64,000 nucleotides of DNA from Paenibacillus sp. W2I17 (GCF_030815985.1 NZ_JAUSXM010000001.1:620001-684000), one strand, 5' to 3'. Positions 27,984 through 36,995 are shown, numbered from the stretch's first letter. Program-made: numbers and translations. The notes: generated by a model from the letters alone, not told the origin.

Positions 27984-29033
27984 ATGGCATCTCGTAAAGA
28001 AGTGGCTGATCTTGCGGGTGTTTCCGAGGCGACAGTCTCCCGGGTGCTTAATGGGGTAGGTCCTATTAAAGAAGAGACACGCCGCAAGGTTCTTGAAGCT
28101 TCCGAACAGTTAGGCTATGTGCCCAGCGCTCTTGCTCGCAGTTTTGCCAGAAGTAAAAGCGGGAACCTTGGCGTGGTATTACCTTATGTTCCGAAGGCGC
28201 ATCTGTTCTCGGCGTATTTCTTCTCGGAAATGCTGAGTGGGATTGGAAGCAAAGCCAGAGACAATAGCATGGACCTGTTGGTTATGTTCCGGACACCCGG
28301 TGAAGTGATGAATTATACGGATCTATTCCGGCGTCAGAAAGTGGACGCCTGCATTATCCTTGGTGCCAGAGATGATCATGAAGAACTGGCGGCCATGCAG
28401 CAGCTTCATCAGGAAGGACACCCATTCTGTGTTATGAATCAGCACTTTGAGGGCCAATCGTTCACGGAAGTGGATGCGGATCACGTGGAAGGAAGCAGGC
28501 TTGCCATACGTCATCTTACGGATCAGGGATATCGCAAAATCGCTTTTCTCAATGGTCCGGACAGCTATTCCAACAGCCAGGAGCGAATGGAAGGCGTTCG
28601 TCATGGCCTGCAAGAAGTAGGTATGGAGCTGGACCCGAGTCTATTGCTTGAGGGGAATTATAGTAGACGAAGTGGCATTGAGGCGGCAGCGATTGTAGCA
28701 GATCGTCTACATGAGATTGATGCTGTATTTGCGGCCAATGACCGGATGGCCATTGGTGTCATGCATGGTTTGCGTGAGCGGGGAATAGGGCCTGCGGATT
28801 TTCCGGCATTTGTGGGTTATGACGACTCTGATGCCGCCGAGATGGCGGTTCCGCCACTGAGCAGCGTGAGGGTTCCATTTTTTGAAATGGGTGAACTTGC
28901 TGTATCGAAGCTTATGCATGGGTCTGTGGGTGAGACACATAAAGCGAATAACTCTGTTGTAGCGGTAACCGAATCAGCGAGAGCGTTGTTGCCTACCGAA
29001 CTGATCATCCGTGCTTCTTCTATCCGTCAATAG
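27984..29033 (+). CDS. LacI-family transcriptional regulator of a putative sugar operon
   Basis: A 349-residue repressor-type protein. The N-terminal LacI helix-turn-helix reads VADLAGVSEATVSRVLNG, with the hinge near ALARSFARSKS, followed by a periplasmic-binding-protein-like ligand domain (about 60-340). It heads an operon with two Gfo/Idh/MocA dehydrogenases and a ThuA-like protein, so it probably senses their sugar substrate or product. A 16-bp palindrome in its own promoter is the likely operator. The ligand is unknown. Confidence 0.85.
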   Translation: MASRKEVADLAGVSEATVSRVLNGVGPIKEETRRKVLEASEQLGYVPSALARSFARSKSGNLGVVLPYVPKAHLFSAYFFSEMLSGIGSKARDNSMDLLVMFRTPGEVMNYTDLFRRQKVDACIILGARDDHEELAAMQQLHQEGHPFCVMNQHFEGQSFTEVDADHVEGSRLAIRHLTDQGYRKIAFLNGPDSYSNSQERMEGVRHGLQEVGMELDPSLLLEGNYSRRSGIEAAAIVADRLHEIDAVFAANDRMAIGVMHGLRERGIGPADFPAFVGYDDSDAAEMAVPPLSSVRVPFFEMGELAVSKLMHGSVGETHKANNSVVAVTESARALLPTELIIRASSIRQ

Positions 29034-29087
29034 TTTATTGGTACACATATTGAAAGACTTTTTATTATTCCAAAGGAGGAAATGACC

Positions 29088-30260
29088 ATGTCAAATCGTC
29101 TTCGTGTCGGAATGGTTGGATACAAATTTATGGGGAAGGCCCACAGTAATGCCTATCGCAGTCTGCCGATGTTTTTCCCGTCTGCTCCGTTGCAGCCTGA
29201 GATGTCTGTGATCTGTGGACGTAACGAGCAGGGAGTTCAAGAGGCGGCGAGCCAGTTCGGCTGGTCCGAAAGTGTAACGGATTGGCGCGAACTGGTGAAG
29301 CGGGATGATATCGATCTGATTGATATTAACGCGCCAAGTGATGCCCATAAGGAAATTGCGTTGGAAGCAGCTCGTCAGGGCAAACATCTGTTTTGTGAGA
29401 AACCACTGGCCCTGTCACTTGCGGATTCGCGTGAGATGCTTCAGGCAGCAGAGGATGCTGGAGTCGCACATATGGTCGGGTTCAACTACCGTTTCTCACC
29501 AGCGGTGCAATTGGCGAAGGATCTGGTGGAGAGCGGACGACTGGGTAAGATCTATCATTTCCGTGCTTTTTTCTTGCAGGACTGGATCATGGACCCTTCG
29601 TTCCCGCTGGTATGGCGTTTGCAAAAAGAAGTGGCTGGTTCCGGTTCCCATGGGGATCTGGGCGCGCACTTAATCGATCTGGCTCGTTTCCTTGTTGGTG
29701 AATTTCAGGAAGTCATCGGCATGAGCGAAACCTTCATCAAAGAAAGACCACTTGCAGCGGAGATGACCGGGCTGAGTGCAAAGGGCAGTTCGAATGCGAA
29801 TGCACCGAAAGGAGAAGTGACCGTCGACGACGCTACGTTGTTCCTGGCAAGATTCGCAGGAGGTGCGCTGGGCAGCTTCGAGGCTACACGTTTTGCAGCG
29901 GGGCATCGGAGTACAAACTCGTTTGAGATTAACGGCAGTCTCGGCAGTGTACGATTTGATTTTGAACGGATGAATGAACTGGAAGTCTATTTCACAAAGG
30001 ATGAAGAGGACGTACAGGGATTCCGCCGTGTACTGGCAACCGATCCGGCACATAAATATGCTGAAGCTTGGTGGCCTGCCGGACATACGATTGGATTCGA
30101 GCACACGTTCACCCATGAAATGCTGGAGCTGGTAACAGCGATCTCTGAAGGACGCCAACCATCACCGAGTTTCCATGACGGGGTCGCTTGTCAGGCTGTA
30201 CTGGAAGCGGTAGAACGTTCGGTAACAGAACGGCGCTGGGTGACGCTTGAAGAGATGTGA
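29088..30260 (+). CDS. Gfo/Idh/MocA-family oxidoreductase (first of two in the ThuA operon)
   Basis: An NAD(P)-dependent dehydrogenase-type protein of about 390 residues. The N-terminal Rossmann fold (VGMVGYKFMGKAHSNAYRSLP) is followed by the family hallmark HLFCEKPLALS and a C-terminal beta-sheet domain with SHGDLGAHLIDLARFLVGE. Members oxidise sugars, cyclitols or glycosides, or reduce keto-sugars. The start at 29088 is chosen because AAGGAGG is 8 bases upstream, whereas ATG 29082 is only 2 bases from it. It follows the LacI-type gene by 54 bases. Exact substrate unknown. Confidence 0.82.
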   Translation: MSNRLRVGMVGYKFMGKAHSNAYRSLPMFFPSAPLQPEMSVICGRNEQGVQEAASQFGWSESVTDWRELVKRDDIDLIDINAPSDAHKEIALEAARQGKHLFCEKPLALSLADSREMLQAAEDAGVAHMVGFNYRFSPAVQLAKDLVESGRLGKIYHFRAFFLQDWIMDPSFPLVWRLQKEVAGSGSHGDLGAHLIDLARFLVGEFQEVIGMSETFIKERPLAAEMTGLSAKGSSNANAPKGEVTVDDATLFLARFAGGALGSFEATRFAAGHRSTNSFEINGSLGSVRFDFERMNELEVYFTKDEEDVQGFRRVLATDPAHKYAEAWWPAGHTIGFEHTFTHEMLELVTAISEGRQPSPSFHDGVACQAVLEAVERSVTERRWVTLEEM

Positions 30261-30329
30261 GCAAGCAAGACAGTGACGTCAGAAATAAGGTTGAACACAT
30301 AAAACTAGGCGAAAGCGAGTGAATAAACG

Positions 30330-31055
30330 ATGAGTAAAGCACTGATTGTATGGGGCGGCTGGGATGGACATGAGCCGGAGCAGGTAGCAGCGATTTTTGA
30401 ACGTATTTTGAAGGAAGAACAGTTTGAGGTTGAAGTCTCAAATACGTTGGAGTCTTATGCGGATGCAGAGAAGCTGATGGGTCTGGATTTGATCGTGCCG
30501 TTGTGGACAATGGGACAGATTGAGCAAGAACTGGTCAATAACGTATCAGCGGCTGTTCAGAGCGGTGTGGGCTTGGCTGGTCTTCATGGCGGGATGTGTG
30601 ATGCCTTCCGAAATAACGTAGACTGGCAGTTTATGACGGGTGGACAATGGGTTGCTCATCCAGGCAATGATGGTGTGGAGTACATGGTAAACATGAAGCG
30701 TGGCTCTAGCCCGTTATTGGATCATATTGAAGATTTTCAGGTGAAAAGTGAACAGTACTACCTGCACGTAGACCCGGCAGTGGAAGTGTTGGCAACAACT
30801 CGTTTTCCAGTAGTGACTGGTCCGCATGCGGCGAATGGCCCCGTAGATATGCCTGTTGTCTGGACGAAACGCTGGGGCGCGGGGCGGGTATTCTACAACT
30901 CACTGGGACACCATGCAGACATTGTAGACATGAAACCCGTGACTGAAATGATGCGCAGCGGATTCAAATGGACAGCAGCAGGCAAAGAACTTGCCAAGAG
31001 TCGAGTAAGTTCAGCAACCGAAGTGTACACAGGTATGGCGGACAACCAAAACTAA
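30330..31055 (+). CDS. ThuA-like domain protein
   Basis: A 241-residue protein with a class I glutamine amidotransferase-like fold of the ThuA family. It has ALIVWGGWDGHEPEQVA at the N-terminus, GLAGLHGGMCDAFR in the middle and RVFYNSLGHHADIV near the end. ThuA proteins act with Gfo/Idh/MocA dehydrogenases (ThuB) in disaccharide utilisation in rhizobia and probably handle keto-sugar intermediates. Here it is flanked on both sides by such dehydrogenases. No signal peptide is seen, so it is cytosolic. Confidence 0.8.
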   Translation: MSKALIVWGGWDGHEPEQVAAIFERILKEEQFEVEVSNTLESYADAEKLMGLDLIVPLWTMGQIEQELVNNVSAAVQSGVGLAGLHGGMCDAFRNNVDWQFMTGGQWVAHPGNDGVEYMVNMKRGSSPLLDHIEDFQVKSEQYYLHVDPAVEVLATTRFPVVTGPHAANGPVDMPVVWTKRWGAGRVFYNSLGHHADIVDMKPVTEMMRSGFKWTAAGKELAKSRVSSATEVYTGMADNQN

Positions 31056-31151
31056 TGAGATTGTAGTTGGATTGCAAACGTAACTTCAGTGTTAACCATT
31101 CATCCTCAACGGATAAACCATTTCTGATCCACGGCGAAGGGAGCCCCAGGT

Positions 31152-32258
31152 ATGAAAACAATGAAAGTAGGCATTATTGGCTGCGGTAAAATCAGCGGTA
31201 TTTATATGGAAAACTGTCACCGGTTCGAGGTGCTGGAACTTGTTGCTGTTGCGGATCTCGACCGGAAACGTGCCGAGGAGCAGGCAGCAGCCTATAACGT
31301 GCCTAACGTATACAGCGTCGACGAAATCTTGGCTGATCCCGAGATTGAGCTGATCATCAACCTGACGATTCCTTCCGTACATGCGGATGTATGCTTGCGG
31401 GCGCTTGAATCTGGCAAACATGTTTATGTAGAAAAACCGCTCGCTGTTACCCGTGAAGAAGGGCAGGCCGTGCTCGAAACAGCAAAGCGTAAAGGATTGC
31501 TCGTGGGCTGCGCGCCAGAGACGTTCTTTGGTTCAGGCATCCAGACTTCACTTCAATTGGTGGAGGAGGGAGTGATCGGCAAGCCGGTGGCGGCGACCGC
31601 ATTTATGATGAGCCGTGGTCATGAGCACTGGCATCCCGATCCGGAGTTTTATTATGCCTCTGGCGGTGGGCCAATGTTTGACATGGGTCCGTACTATCTC
31701 ACCGCATTGGTTCAACTTATGGGACCGATCAAGTCGATCGCAGGTATGACAGGTAAAGCCATGGAAGAGCGGACGATTACGAGTGAGAAAAAGAGGGGCC
31801 AGACGGTTCCCGTCGAAATTCCTACTCATGTTACCGGTCTGTTACAGTTTGAACAGGGAGCCATTGGCACACTGATTACAAGTTTTGACGTATTTGGCGG
31901 AAGTGCATTGCCACCGATTGAGATATATGGCACGCACGGTACATTGCAGGTACCTGACCCCAATACCTTCGGGGGTCCCGTTCGTTACCGTTTGTTAGGC
32001 GAACATGAATGGACGGAAGTTCCGCTTCTCCCAGGATATCAGGAAAATACACGCGGCATCGGTGTGGCAGATATGGCCTATGCAGCCCAAAGTGGACGTG
32101 CACACCGTGCGAGTGGGGAACTGGCATACCACGTACTTGAGGCCATGTGGGCATTCCACGATTCATCAGATGAGCAGACGTTCTACCAGATGAAAAGCTC
32201 GTGTCAGCGCCCAGCTGCATTGCCAGTGGATCTGCCATTGTATACATTGGATAAATAA
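31152..32258 (+). CDS. Gfo/Idh/MocA-family oxidoreductase (second of two in the ThuA operon)
   Basis: A dehydrogenase-type protein of 368 residues with the Rossmann segment VGIIGCGKISGIYMENC, the signature HVYVEKPLAVT and a C-terminal domain with GGGPMFDMGPYYLTALVQLMG. It is clearly diverged from the gene two positions upstream, so the pair is not a recent duplication and probably catalyses different redox steps. It ends the operon; a strong terminator follows. A second in-frame ATG at 31161 is possible. Confidence 0.82.
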   Translation: MKTMKVGIIGCGKISGIYMENCHRFEVLELVAVADLDRKRAEEQAAAYNVPNVYSVDEILADPEIELIINLTIPSVHADVCLRALESGKHVYVEKPLAVTREEGQAVLETAKRKGLLVGCAPETFFGSGIQTSLQLVEEGVIGKPVAATAFMMSRGHEHWHPDPEFYYASGGGPMFDMGPYYLTALVQLMGPIKSIAGMTGKAMEERTITSEKKRGQTVPVEIPTHVTGLLQFEQGAIGTLITSFDVFGGSALPPIEIYGTHGTLQVPDPNTFGGPVRYRLLGEHEWTEVPLLPGYQENTRGIGVADMAYAAQSGRAHRASGELAYHVLEAMWAFHDSSDEQTFYQMKSSCQRPAALPVDLPLYTLDK

Positions 32259-32284
32259 TAGCTATTATTGCTTATGTCATAACG

Positions 32285-32326
32285 AACAGCCCCTTTTCCT
32301 TCAAACAAGGAAAGGGGCTGTTTTTT
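32285..32326 (+). terminator. intrinsic terminator after the ThuA operon
   Basis: AACAGCCCCTTTTCCTT pairs with AAGGAAAGGGGCTGTT with one bulged T, followed by TTTT. Confidence 0.9.
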
Positions 32327-32366
32327 ATTAAATGGAGACTTTTAATTAAAATCTATATATAGCTAT

Positions 32367-33185
32367 TTAGGGCTCAAATCCCGCCTGACTGATCCAAATC
32401 TCATCTTCGGCAAAAACGTTTTTCATCCACTGTACAACAGTCTGATACGCATCTGGATGATACCAATGCTCCATCCCCACTTCTTGATAGAGCGACTCCA
32501 TGCCGAGTCGCCGGGTTCGCTTGCCCTCGCTGCCATCGCCCATGAAATAATCGTCAATGCATACACGCTGAACCAGAGGTCTCAAGATGGCTGCAAACTG
32601 TTCACTGCTGGGTAATACGGGAGCAATCGCAACCTGTGTCGGTATTCCGGCATCCCGCAACTGTTCCAATGCACGTAATCGGCCTGCAATTGGGGGAGCG
32701 GAAGGACTGAAATGCTTGCGCATATCGTCCAAATCCGTCTCCACCGTCATGCTGACCCGAACCCGGTCACCTAACTGCTGTAGCAGATCTATATCCCGGG
32801 TAACGAGTGGACTGCGGGTCTGGACTAATACAAAATCGGGCGGATACTGTAACATGGTTTCAAGCAATGAACGCGTGATACACTCCTTGTATTCGGCGGG
32901 TTGATACGGGTCGGTACTGGATGACATGAACAGAGTGACTTTCCCTTTGGTCAGGGCACGTTGCAACTCTTTGGCGAACACTCGGGAGGCCTCTTGTTTC
33001 ACATCCACCCAGCTCCCCCAATCCTCTTTGCGAAATAAGGAAACAGGCATCTGTCTGACATAACAATAGGAACAACCGAAGGCGCAGCCTGTGTAAGGAT
33101 TCAGCGTATGTGTATAGCCATTAAGGAACCCTGTCCCCTTGTTGAGTAACGTTTTGGGCACTTTGTAAGTAAGATTTGTCTTCAT
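32367..33185 (-). CDS. radical SAM protein of the spore photoproduct lyase-like family
   Basis: A 272-residue radical SAM enzyme with the 4Fe-4S motif CAFGCSYCYV and the family segments LNPYTGC, SSTDPYQPAE and VQTRSPLVTRDIDLL. It resembles SPL-like DNA photolesion repair proteins but is shorter than SplB and probably not the spore photoproduct lyase itself. It overlaps adaA by four bases (ATGA), so it is translated with a DNA alkylation repair regulator, which suggests a nucleic-acid repair role. That function is inferred from context only. Confidence 0.78.
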   Translation of the reverse strand: MKTNLTYKVPKTLLNKGTGFLNGYTHTLNPYTGCAFGCSYCYVRQMPVSLFRKEDWGSWVDVKQEASRVFAKELQRALTKGKVTLFMSSSTDPYQPAEYKECITRSLLETMLQYPPDFVLVQTRSPLVTRDIDLLQQLGDRVRVSMTVETDLDDMRKHFSPSAPPIAGRLRALEQLRDAGIPTQVAIAPVLPSSEQFAAILRPLVQRVCIDDYFMGDGSEGKRTRRLGMESLYQEVGMEHWYHPDAYQTVVQWMKNVFAEDEIWISQAGFEP

Positions 33186-33766
33186 AAGTTCTCATGCCTT
33201 TCGCGGTAGTGTACAGGTGTGAGTCCTGTGTGTTTGCGAAATACAGTAATGAAATAAGCTGAGTTAGGTATACCGACATGGCGGCCAATATCGGTGACGG
33301 TAAGTCCGGTATGTTCAAGCAACTTCCGGGCTTCTGTGATTCGTTTATCCTGAATATATTGAACCGGTGTGCGGCCTGTAATCCGCTTGAACACACGATG
33401 CAGATGATAAGGACTGCCATGACTTACAGAGGCAAGGACATCCAAGGTTAGAGGTTCGGCGTAATGATGTTCGATGTAATCCGTGATCCCGTATATCCAC
33501 TCCTGATCAGGTACCCGCTCGCCTGTAGGTTTACAACGTTTGCAGGGTCTGAACTTTCGTGCCAATGCTTCTTCAACATGTTGAAATATCAGCACATTTT
33601 CAGCTTTGGGTGCTCTGGACTTACAGGAAGGTCGGCAGAAAATGCCCGTTGTTTGCACACCGTAAAAGAATGTTCCATCATAAGAATTATCGTTGTTGAT
33701 GATGGCATGCCAGTATTTTTCATCTATAGATTTGGGCAGTATGCGATCTTGATCTGGACTTTCCAC
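33182..33766 (-). CDS. adaA: AdaA-type methylphosphotriester-DNA methyltransferase and AraC-type activator
   Basis: A 194-residue protein. The N-terminal Ada zinc-binding domain has GIFCRPSCKSR and FRPCKRC, which supply four cysteines; the first accepts the methyl group from DNA phosphotriesters. The C-terminal AraC-type domain has two helix-turn-helix segments (LDVLASVSHGSPYHLHRVFK and VTDIGRHVGIPNSAYFITVF). In B. subtilis AdaA activates the adaptive response to alkylation. The GTG start is preferred because a near-perfect GAGGTGATC site lies directly upstream; the frame extends further but without a ribosome site. Its usual partner adaB is absent, replaced by the overlapping radical SAM gene. 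Confidence 0.88.
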   Translation of the reverse strand: MESPDQDRILPKSIDEKYWHAIINNDNSYDGTFFYGVQTTGIFCRPSCKSRAPKAENVLIFQHVEEALARKFRPCKRCKPTGERVPDQEWIYGITDYIEHHYAEPLTLDVLASVSHGSPYHLHRVFKRITGRTPVQYIQDKRITEARKLLEHTGLTVTDIGRHVGIPNSAYFITVFRKHTGLTPVHYRERHENL

Positions 33767-33969
33767 GATGATCACCTCATCTCTAATTATACCCCTGATT
33801 CCAAGGGATTGACGAAGTTTCAACTTAAAAAGCAAGATATCAATATCTGGGATAAAGTACCTTCCTTCAATCTGAACGAAATATGAGCTACAATATACAG
33901 GATGGTATACAGGTTATATAGGTTCAACTAAACTTTCTACACGAGAACGGAGAGGACAGAAATAACGTG

Positions 33970-34090
33970 AAGAAGCGAAGCGTTCGCCTTTATCCCCGGA
34001 TTTTTCCCTTTGAAGAAGGGAATTTAAAAAAATCTGGGGATAACAGCGATCGGAAGGTTATTCTGTCATCGGAGTGTAAGTGTAAATATT
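33970..34090 (+). repeat. structured intergenic repeat, copy A
   Basis: About 120 bases between adaA and the next gene. It starts with GAAGCGAAGCGTTCGCCTTT (itself a small GCGAA/TTCGC hairpin). The main hairpin at 33990-34043 pairs TTATCCCC with GGGGATAA, continues for eight pairs, has a 3' bulge and ends in CCCTT-TGAAG-AAGGG. A conserved tail CAGCGATCGGAAGGTTA to TGTAAATATT follows. The gene downstream starts about 60 bases later on the same strand. The structure is shared with copy B at 49.6 kb with compensatory changes. Confidence 0.85.
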
Positions 34091-34149
34091 CTTTAGTTGA
34101 ACTCATATAGAACTCAAATGAAATTTATAGATGAAAGAGGTAGGTAAGC

Positions 34150-35130
34150 ATGGTTCGTTTTGGCGTAGTGGGTACCAACTGGATTACAGAAAGGCTTCTT
34201 GAAGCCGCAGTGCAGGTTGATGGATTCAAATTAGCCGCCGTGTATTCAAGAACTGAAGATAAGGCTAATGCATTCGCAGATAAATATGATGTTGAACACC
34301 GCTTCACCGATCTGGAAGAGTTGGCGGCAAGTGATGTGATTGATGCAGTCTACATTGCAACACCGAATACGGTTCATGCAGAGCAGGCTGAGCTTTTTCT
34401 GAGAAACGGTAAACATGTATTGTGTGAGAAACCTCTGGCTGCAAATAGCGCCGAAGTTCGGAGCATAATCGATACAGCACGAGAACACGAGGTTCTGCTC
34501 ATGGAAGCGATGAAATCGACCCTTGTTCCCCAGTTCAAAATGGTGCAGAAGAGCCTGCATAAAATCGGTCCTGTCCGCAAATACGTAGCAGGATACTCTC
34601 AGTATTCTTCGCGTTACGACAAGTACAAAGAGGGGATCGTCCTGAATGCGTTCAAGCCTGAACTCGCTAATGGGGCGTTAATGGATCTCGGTGTGTATTG
34701 TCTCTATCCGTTGATTACATTGTTCGGTGCACCTAACCGGGTTCAGTCCCAAGCGATGATGCTGGAATCAGGCGTGGATGGACAAGGCAGTGTGCTTCTG
34801 GATTATGATGGCATGGACGCGGTCGTTACGTACTCCAAAATCTCCAACTCTCATGTCCCAAGCGAAATCATGGGGGAACTGGGTAGCATCATCATTGACA
34901 AGATTGGTTCACCTGAACATGCAGAGATACGATACAATGACGGTACGGTGGAGCAGCTCACAGTCGAACAAAACCATCCGGCGATGTATTATGAAGTGGA
35001 GGAGTTCGTGAATCTGGTTCAGGAAGGCAAAAAGGAGTCTGACATGAACACGTATGAACGCTCCTATGTTACGATGCAGGTCATGGATCAGATTCGGAAG
35101 CAGATTGGGCTTGTGTTCCCTAACGATTGA
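34150..35130 (+). CDS. Gfo/Idh/MocA-family oxidoreductase
   Basis: A 326-residue NAD(P)-dependent dehydrogenase-type protein. The Rossmann start FGVVGTNWITERLLEAA, the signature HVLCEKPLAANSAE and a C-terminal domain with GALMDLGVYCLYPL are present. Length and the MDLGVY segment are like the dihydrodiol dehydrogenase/YulF-type subgroup. AGAGGT precedes the ATG. A structured repeat occupies its upstream region. The methyltransferase-like gene follows after 30 bases. Substrate not predictable. Confidence 0.82.
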   Translation: MVRFGVVGTNWITERLLEAAVQVDGFKLAAVYSRTEDKANAFADKYDVEHRFTDLEELAASDVIDAVYIATPNTVHAEQAELFLRNGKHVLCEKPLAANSAEVRSIIDTAREHEVLLMEAMKSTLVPQFKMVQKSLHKIGPVRKYVAGYSQYSSRYDKYKEGIVLNAFKPELANGALMDLGVYCLYPLITLFGAPNRVQSQAMMLESGVDGQGSVLLDYDGMDAVVTYSKISNSHVPSEIMGELGSIIIDKIGSPEHAEIRYNDGTVEQLTVEQNHPAMYYEVEEFVNLVQEGKKESDMNTYERSYVTMQVMDQIRKQIGLVFPND

Positions 35131-35160
35131 TTCAAGCGCAGGAAAGGAAGTTGAGACGAG

Positions 35161-35946
35161 ATGAGCAGAGATGAGCTGAGCAGAGATGAGCTGAGCAACA
35201 ATGGAGAGCGTCAGAAGAACAGCCGAGAAGATCAGCAGTCCAATGAATCTGGTGGTTTGGAACTGAAACAAATTGTTTTCATAGGAAGAACCTTCGAGGA
35301 ATATATGAAGATGTTCAACTTAACGGTGGACGAGATTAATGGCAGGTCCATTCTGGATTGTCCAGGTGGAGCGTGTTCGTTCAGTAGCCAGGCGCGCAAG
35401 TTGGGTGCTGATCCCGTGGCCGTAGATATTGCCTACAAATACGAGATCGACGAGCTTGAAGTAAAGGGATTTCAGGACATTGAGCATACGATGAAACAGA
35501 TGGAATCGGTGCAAGGCATATATGTGTGGGATCAATTTGGATCAATCCAAGGGTTAAAGGAAGAACGAACTCGTGCCATCACAGATTGCGTCGCAGATAT
35601 GAGAATGTTTCCTGACCGTTATGTAGCGTCTGTGCTCCCGGATCTACCCTTTGCCGATGAACAATTCAATCTGACGTTATCCGCCCATTTCCTGTTTACG
35701 TATGCGGATCGATTGGATGTTGATTTTCATGTTGCAACCATAATGGAGCTGCTGCGTGTGAGCAAACGAGAGGTTCGTATTTTTCCAACTGTGGAACTGT
35801 CTGGTGAACGTTACAAGCACATGGATGAATTAAAATTAATACTTGAAGAGCTTGGGTACACGGTATCCGAAGAACCAACTTCATATGAGTTTCAACGGAA
35901 TGCTCACACCATGCTTCAAATTGTTAAACATAATCGAACAAGATAG
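35161..35946 (+). CDS. SAM-dependent methyltransferase-like protein with repetitive N-terminus
   Basis: A 261-residue protein. From about residue 60 the core looks like a class I methyltransferase: SILDCPGGACSFSSQARKLG matches motif I, DPVAVDI motif II, and DLPFADEQFNLTLSAHFLF the post-motif region. The first 35 residues are hydrophilic and begin MSRDELSRDELS, coded by two identical 15-base repeats that form a possible slippage site. Translation could also start later, but AAAGGAAG about 11 bases upstream supports this ATG. It is encoded between a dehydrogenase and an epimerase-like gene; target unknown. Confidence 0.65.
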   Translation: MSRDELSRDELSNNGERQKNSREDQQSNESGGLELKQIVFIGRTFEEYMKMFNLTVDEINGRSILDCPGGACSFSSQARKLGADPVAVDIAYKYEIDELEVKGFQDIEHTMKQMESVQGIYVWDQFGSIQGLKEERTRAITDCVADMRMFPDRYVASVLPDLPFADEQFNLTLSAHFLFTYADRLDVDFHVATIMELLRVSKREVRIFPTVELSGERYKHMDELKLILEELGYTVSEEPTSYEFQRNAHTMLQIVKHNRTR

Positions 35947-35958
35947 GAGGTTTTTTGG

Positions 35959-36852
35959 ATGAATAAAGTACTTATACTTGGGGGTACACGTTTTTTTGGT
36001 AAACGTCTGGTGGATCACCTGCTGTGGGAAGGGAAGTCTCAGATCACAGTCGCAACTCGTGGTAAAGCGGATGTTGACTTCGGACCCGAAGTCAACCGAA
36101 TCAAGATGGATCGTGAAGACCCGGAATCTCTGGCAGAGGTTGCGCAGACAGACCTGTGGGATGTTGTGTACGATAATATTTGTTATTCACCGGATGCGGC
36201 GAAAGCGGCATGTGAAGCTTTTGCAGGACGAACCAAAAGATACGTTCTGACATCCACACTCTCGGTGTACGGTGATCCCAGACCTGGATTTAAGGAAACG
36301 GATTTTGACCCGTATACATATCCATTACAGTATGGGGGTGCGGAGGATTTTTCGTATGGAGAAGGCAAACGGCTTGCGGAGGCTGTATTTTTCCAGGAAG
36401 CAGATTTCCCGGTAGTGGCAATGCGCATCCCAATTGTACTCGGGATTGATGATTATACGAGAAGACTTCATTTTCATATTGAACATGTGCAAAAAGGAAA
36501 ACCGATTGGCATGCCAAATCCGGATGCGGAGATTGGATTCATCAATTCCACAGAAGCGGCAAGATTTCTCGCGTGGCTTGGACATTCGTCCATTACCGGT
36601 CCGGTGAATGCAGCTTCCAAGGGTGCGATTACGCTGTCAGCCATGATACATCTGATCGAGACGGTCACGGGCATGCAGTCCCAGATCCTTAAGGAAACTG
36701 TGAAAGAAGACATGTCACCCTTCGGGATCGAGCAATCATGGACGATGGAGACGACCAAGGCAGAACAAGCAGGTTATACGTTCGAACCTCTGATGGACTG
36801 GTTCCCGGGACTCGTTCGTGAGGTCGCTCTTGCATTACAGTCGGAGCGGTAG
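35959..36852 (+). CDS. NAD-dependent epimerase/dehydratase-like extended SDR
   Basis: A 297-residue extended short-chain dehydrogenase with the nucleotide loop ILGGTRFFGKRLVDHLL, RYVLTSTLSVYGD at the active-site strand and a YGEGKRLAEAVF segment with the Y-x-x-x-K pair. The AGGAGG site lies 13 bases after the preceding stop, indicating one operon with the methyltransferase-like gene. Relatives include nucleotide-sugar epimerases and reductases; the substrate is not evident. Confidence 0.75.
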   Translation: MNKVLILGGTRFFGKRLVDHLLWEGKSQITVATRGKADVDFGPEVNRIKMDREDPESLAEVAQTDLWDVVYDNICYSPDAAKAACEAFAGRTKRYVLTSTLSVYGDPRPGFKETDFDPYTYPLQYGGAEDFSYGEGKRLAEAVFFQEADFPVVAMRIPIVLGIDDYTRRLHFHIEHVQKGKPIGMPNPDAEIGFINSTEAARFLAWLGHSSITGPVNAASKGAITLSAMIHLIETVTGMQSQILKETVKEDMSPFGIEQSWTMETTKAEQAGYTFEPLMDWFPGLVREVALALQSER

Positions 36853-36955
36853 AAATATCGGCATGTATGGAACTGAATGAAACGCCGAACCTGAATGAAC
36901 CTGACGAACCAACCGGTTCGGACGAACGGGTCATTCTAACGAATGAATATCAAAC

Positions 36956-36995
36956 AGGGTGCAACCAGAGCGTAATCTCCGGTGCACCCTTTTTA
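36956..36995. terminator. intrinsic terminator between convergent genes
   Basis: AGGGTGCA/TGCACCCT with an extended inner stem CCAGAG/CTCCGG, followed by TTTTTATG on the plus strand. It lies between the epimerase-like gene and the converging lacI-type gene. Confidence 0.8.
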
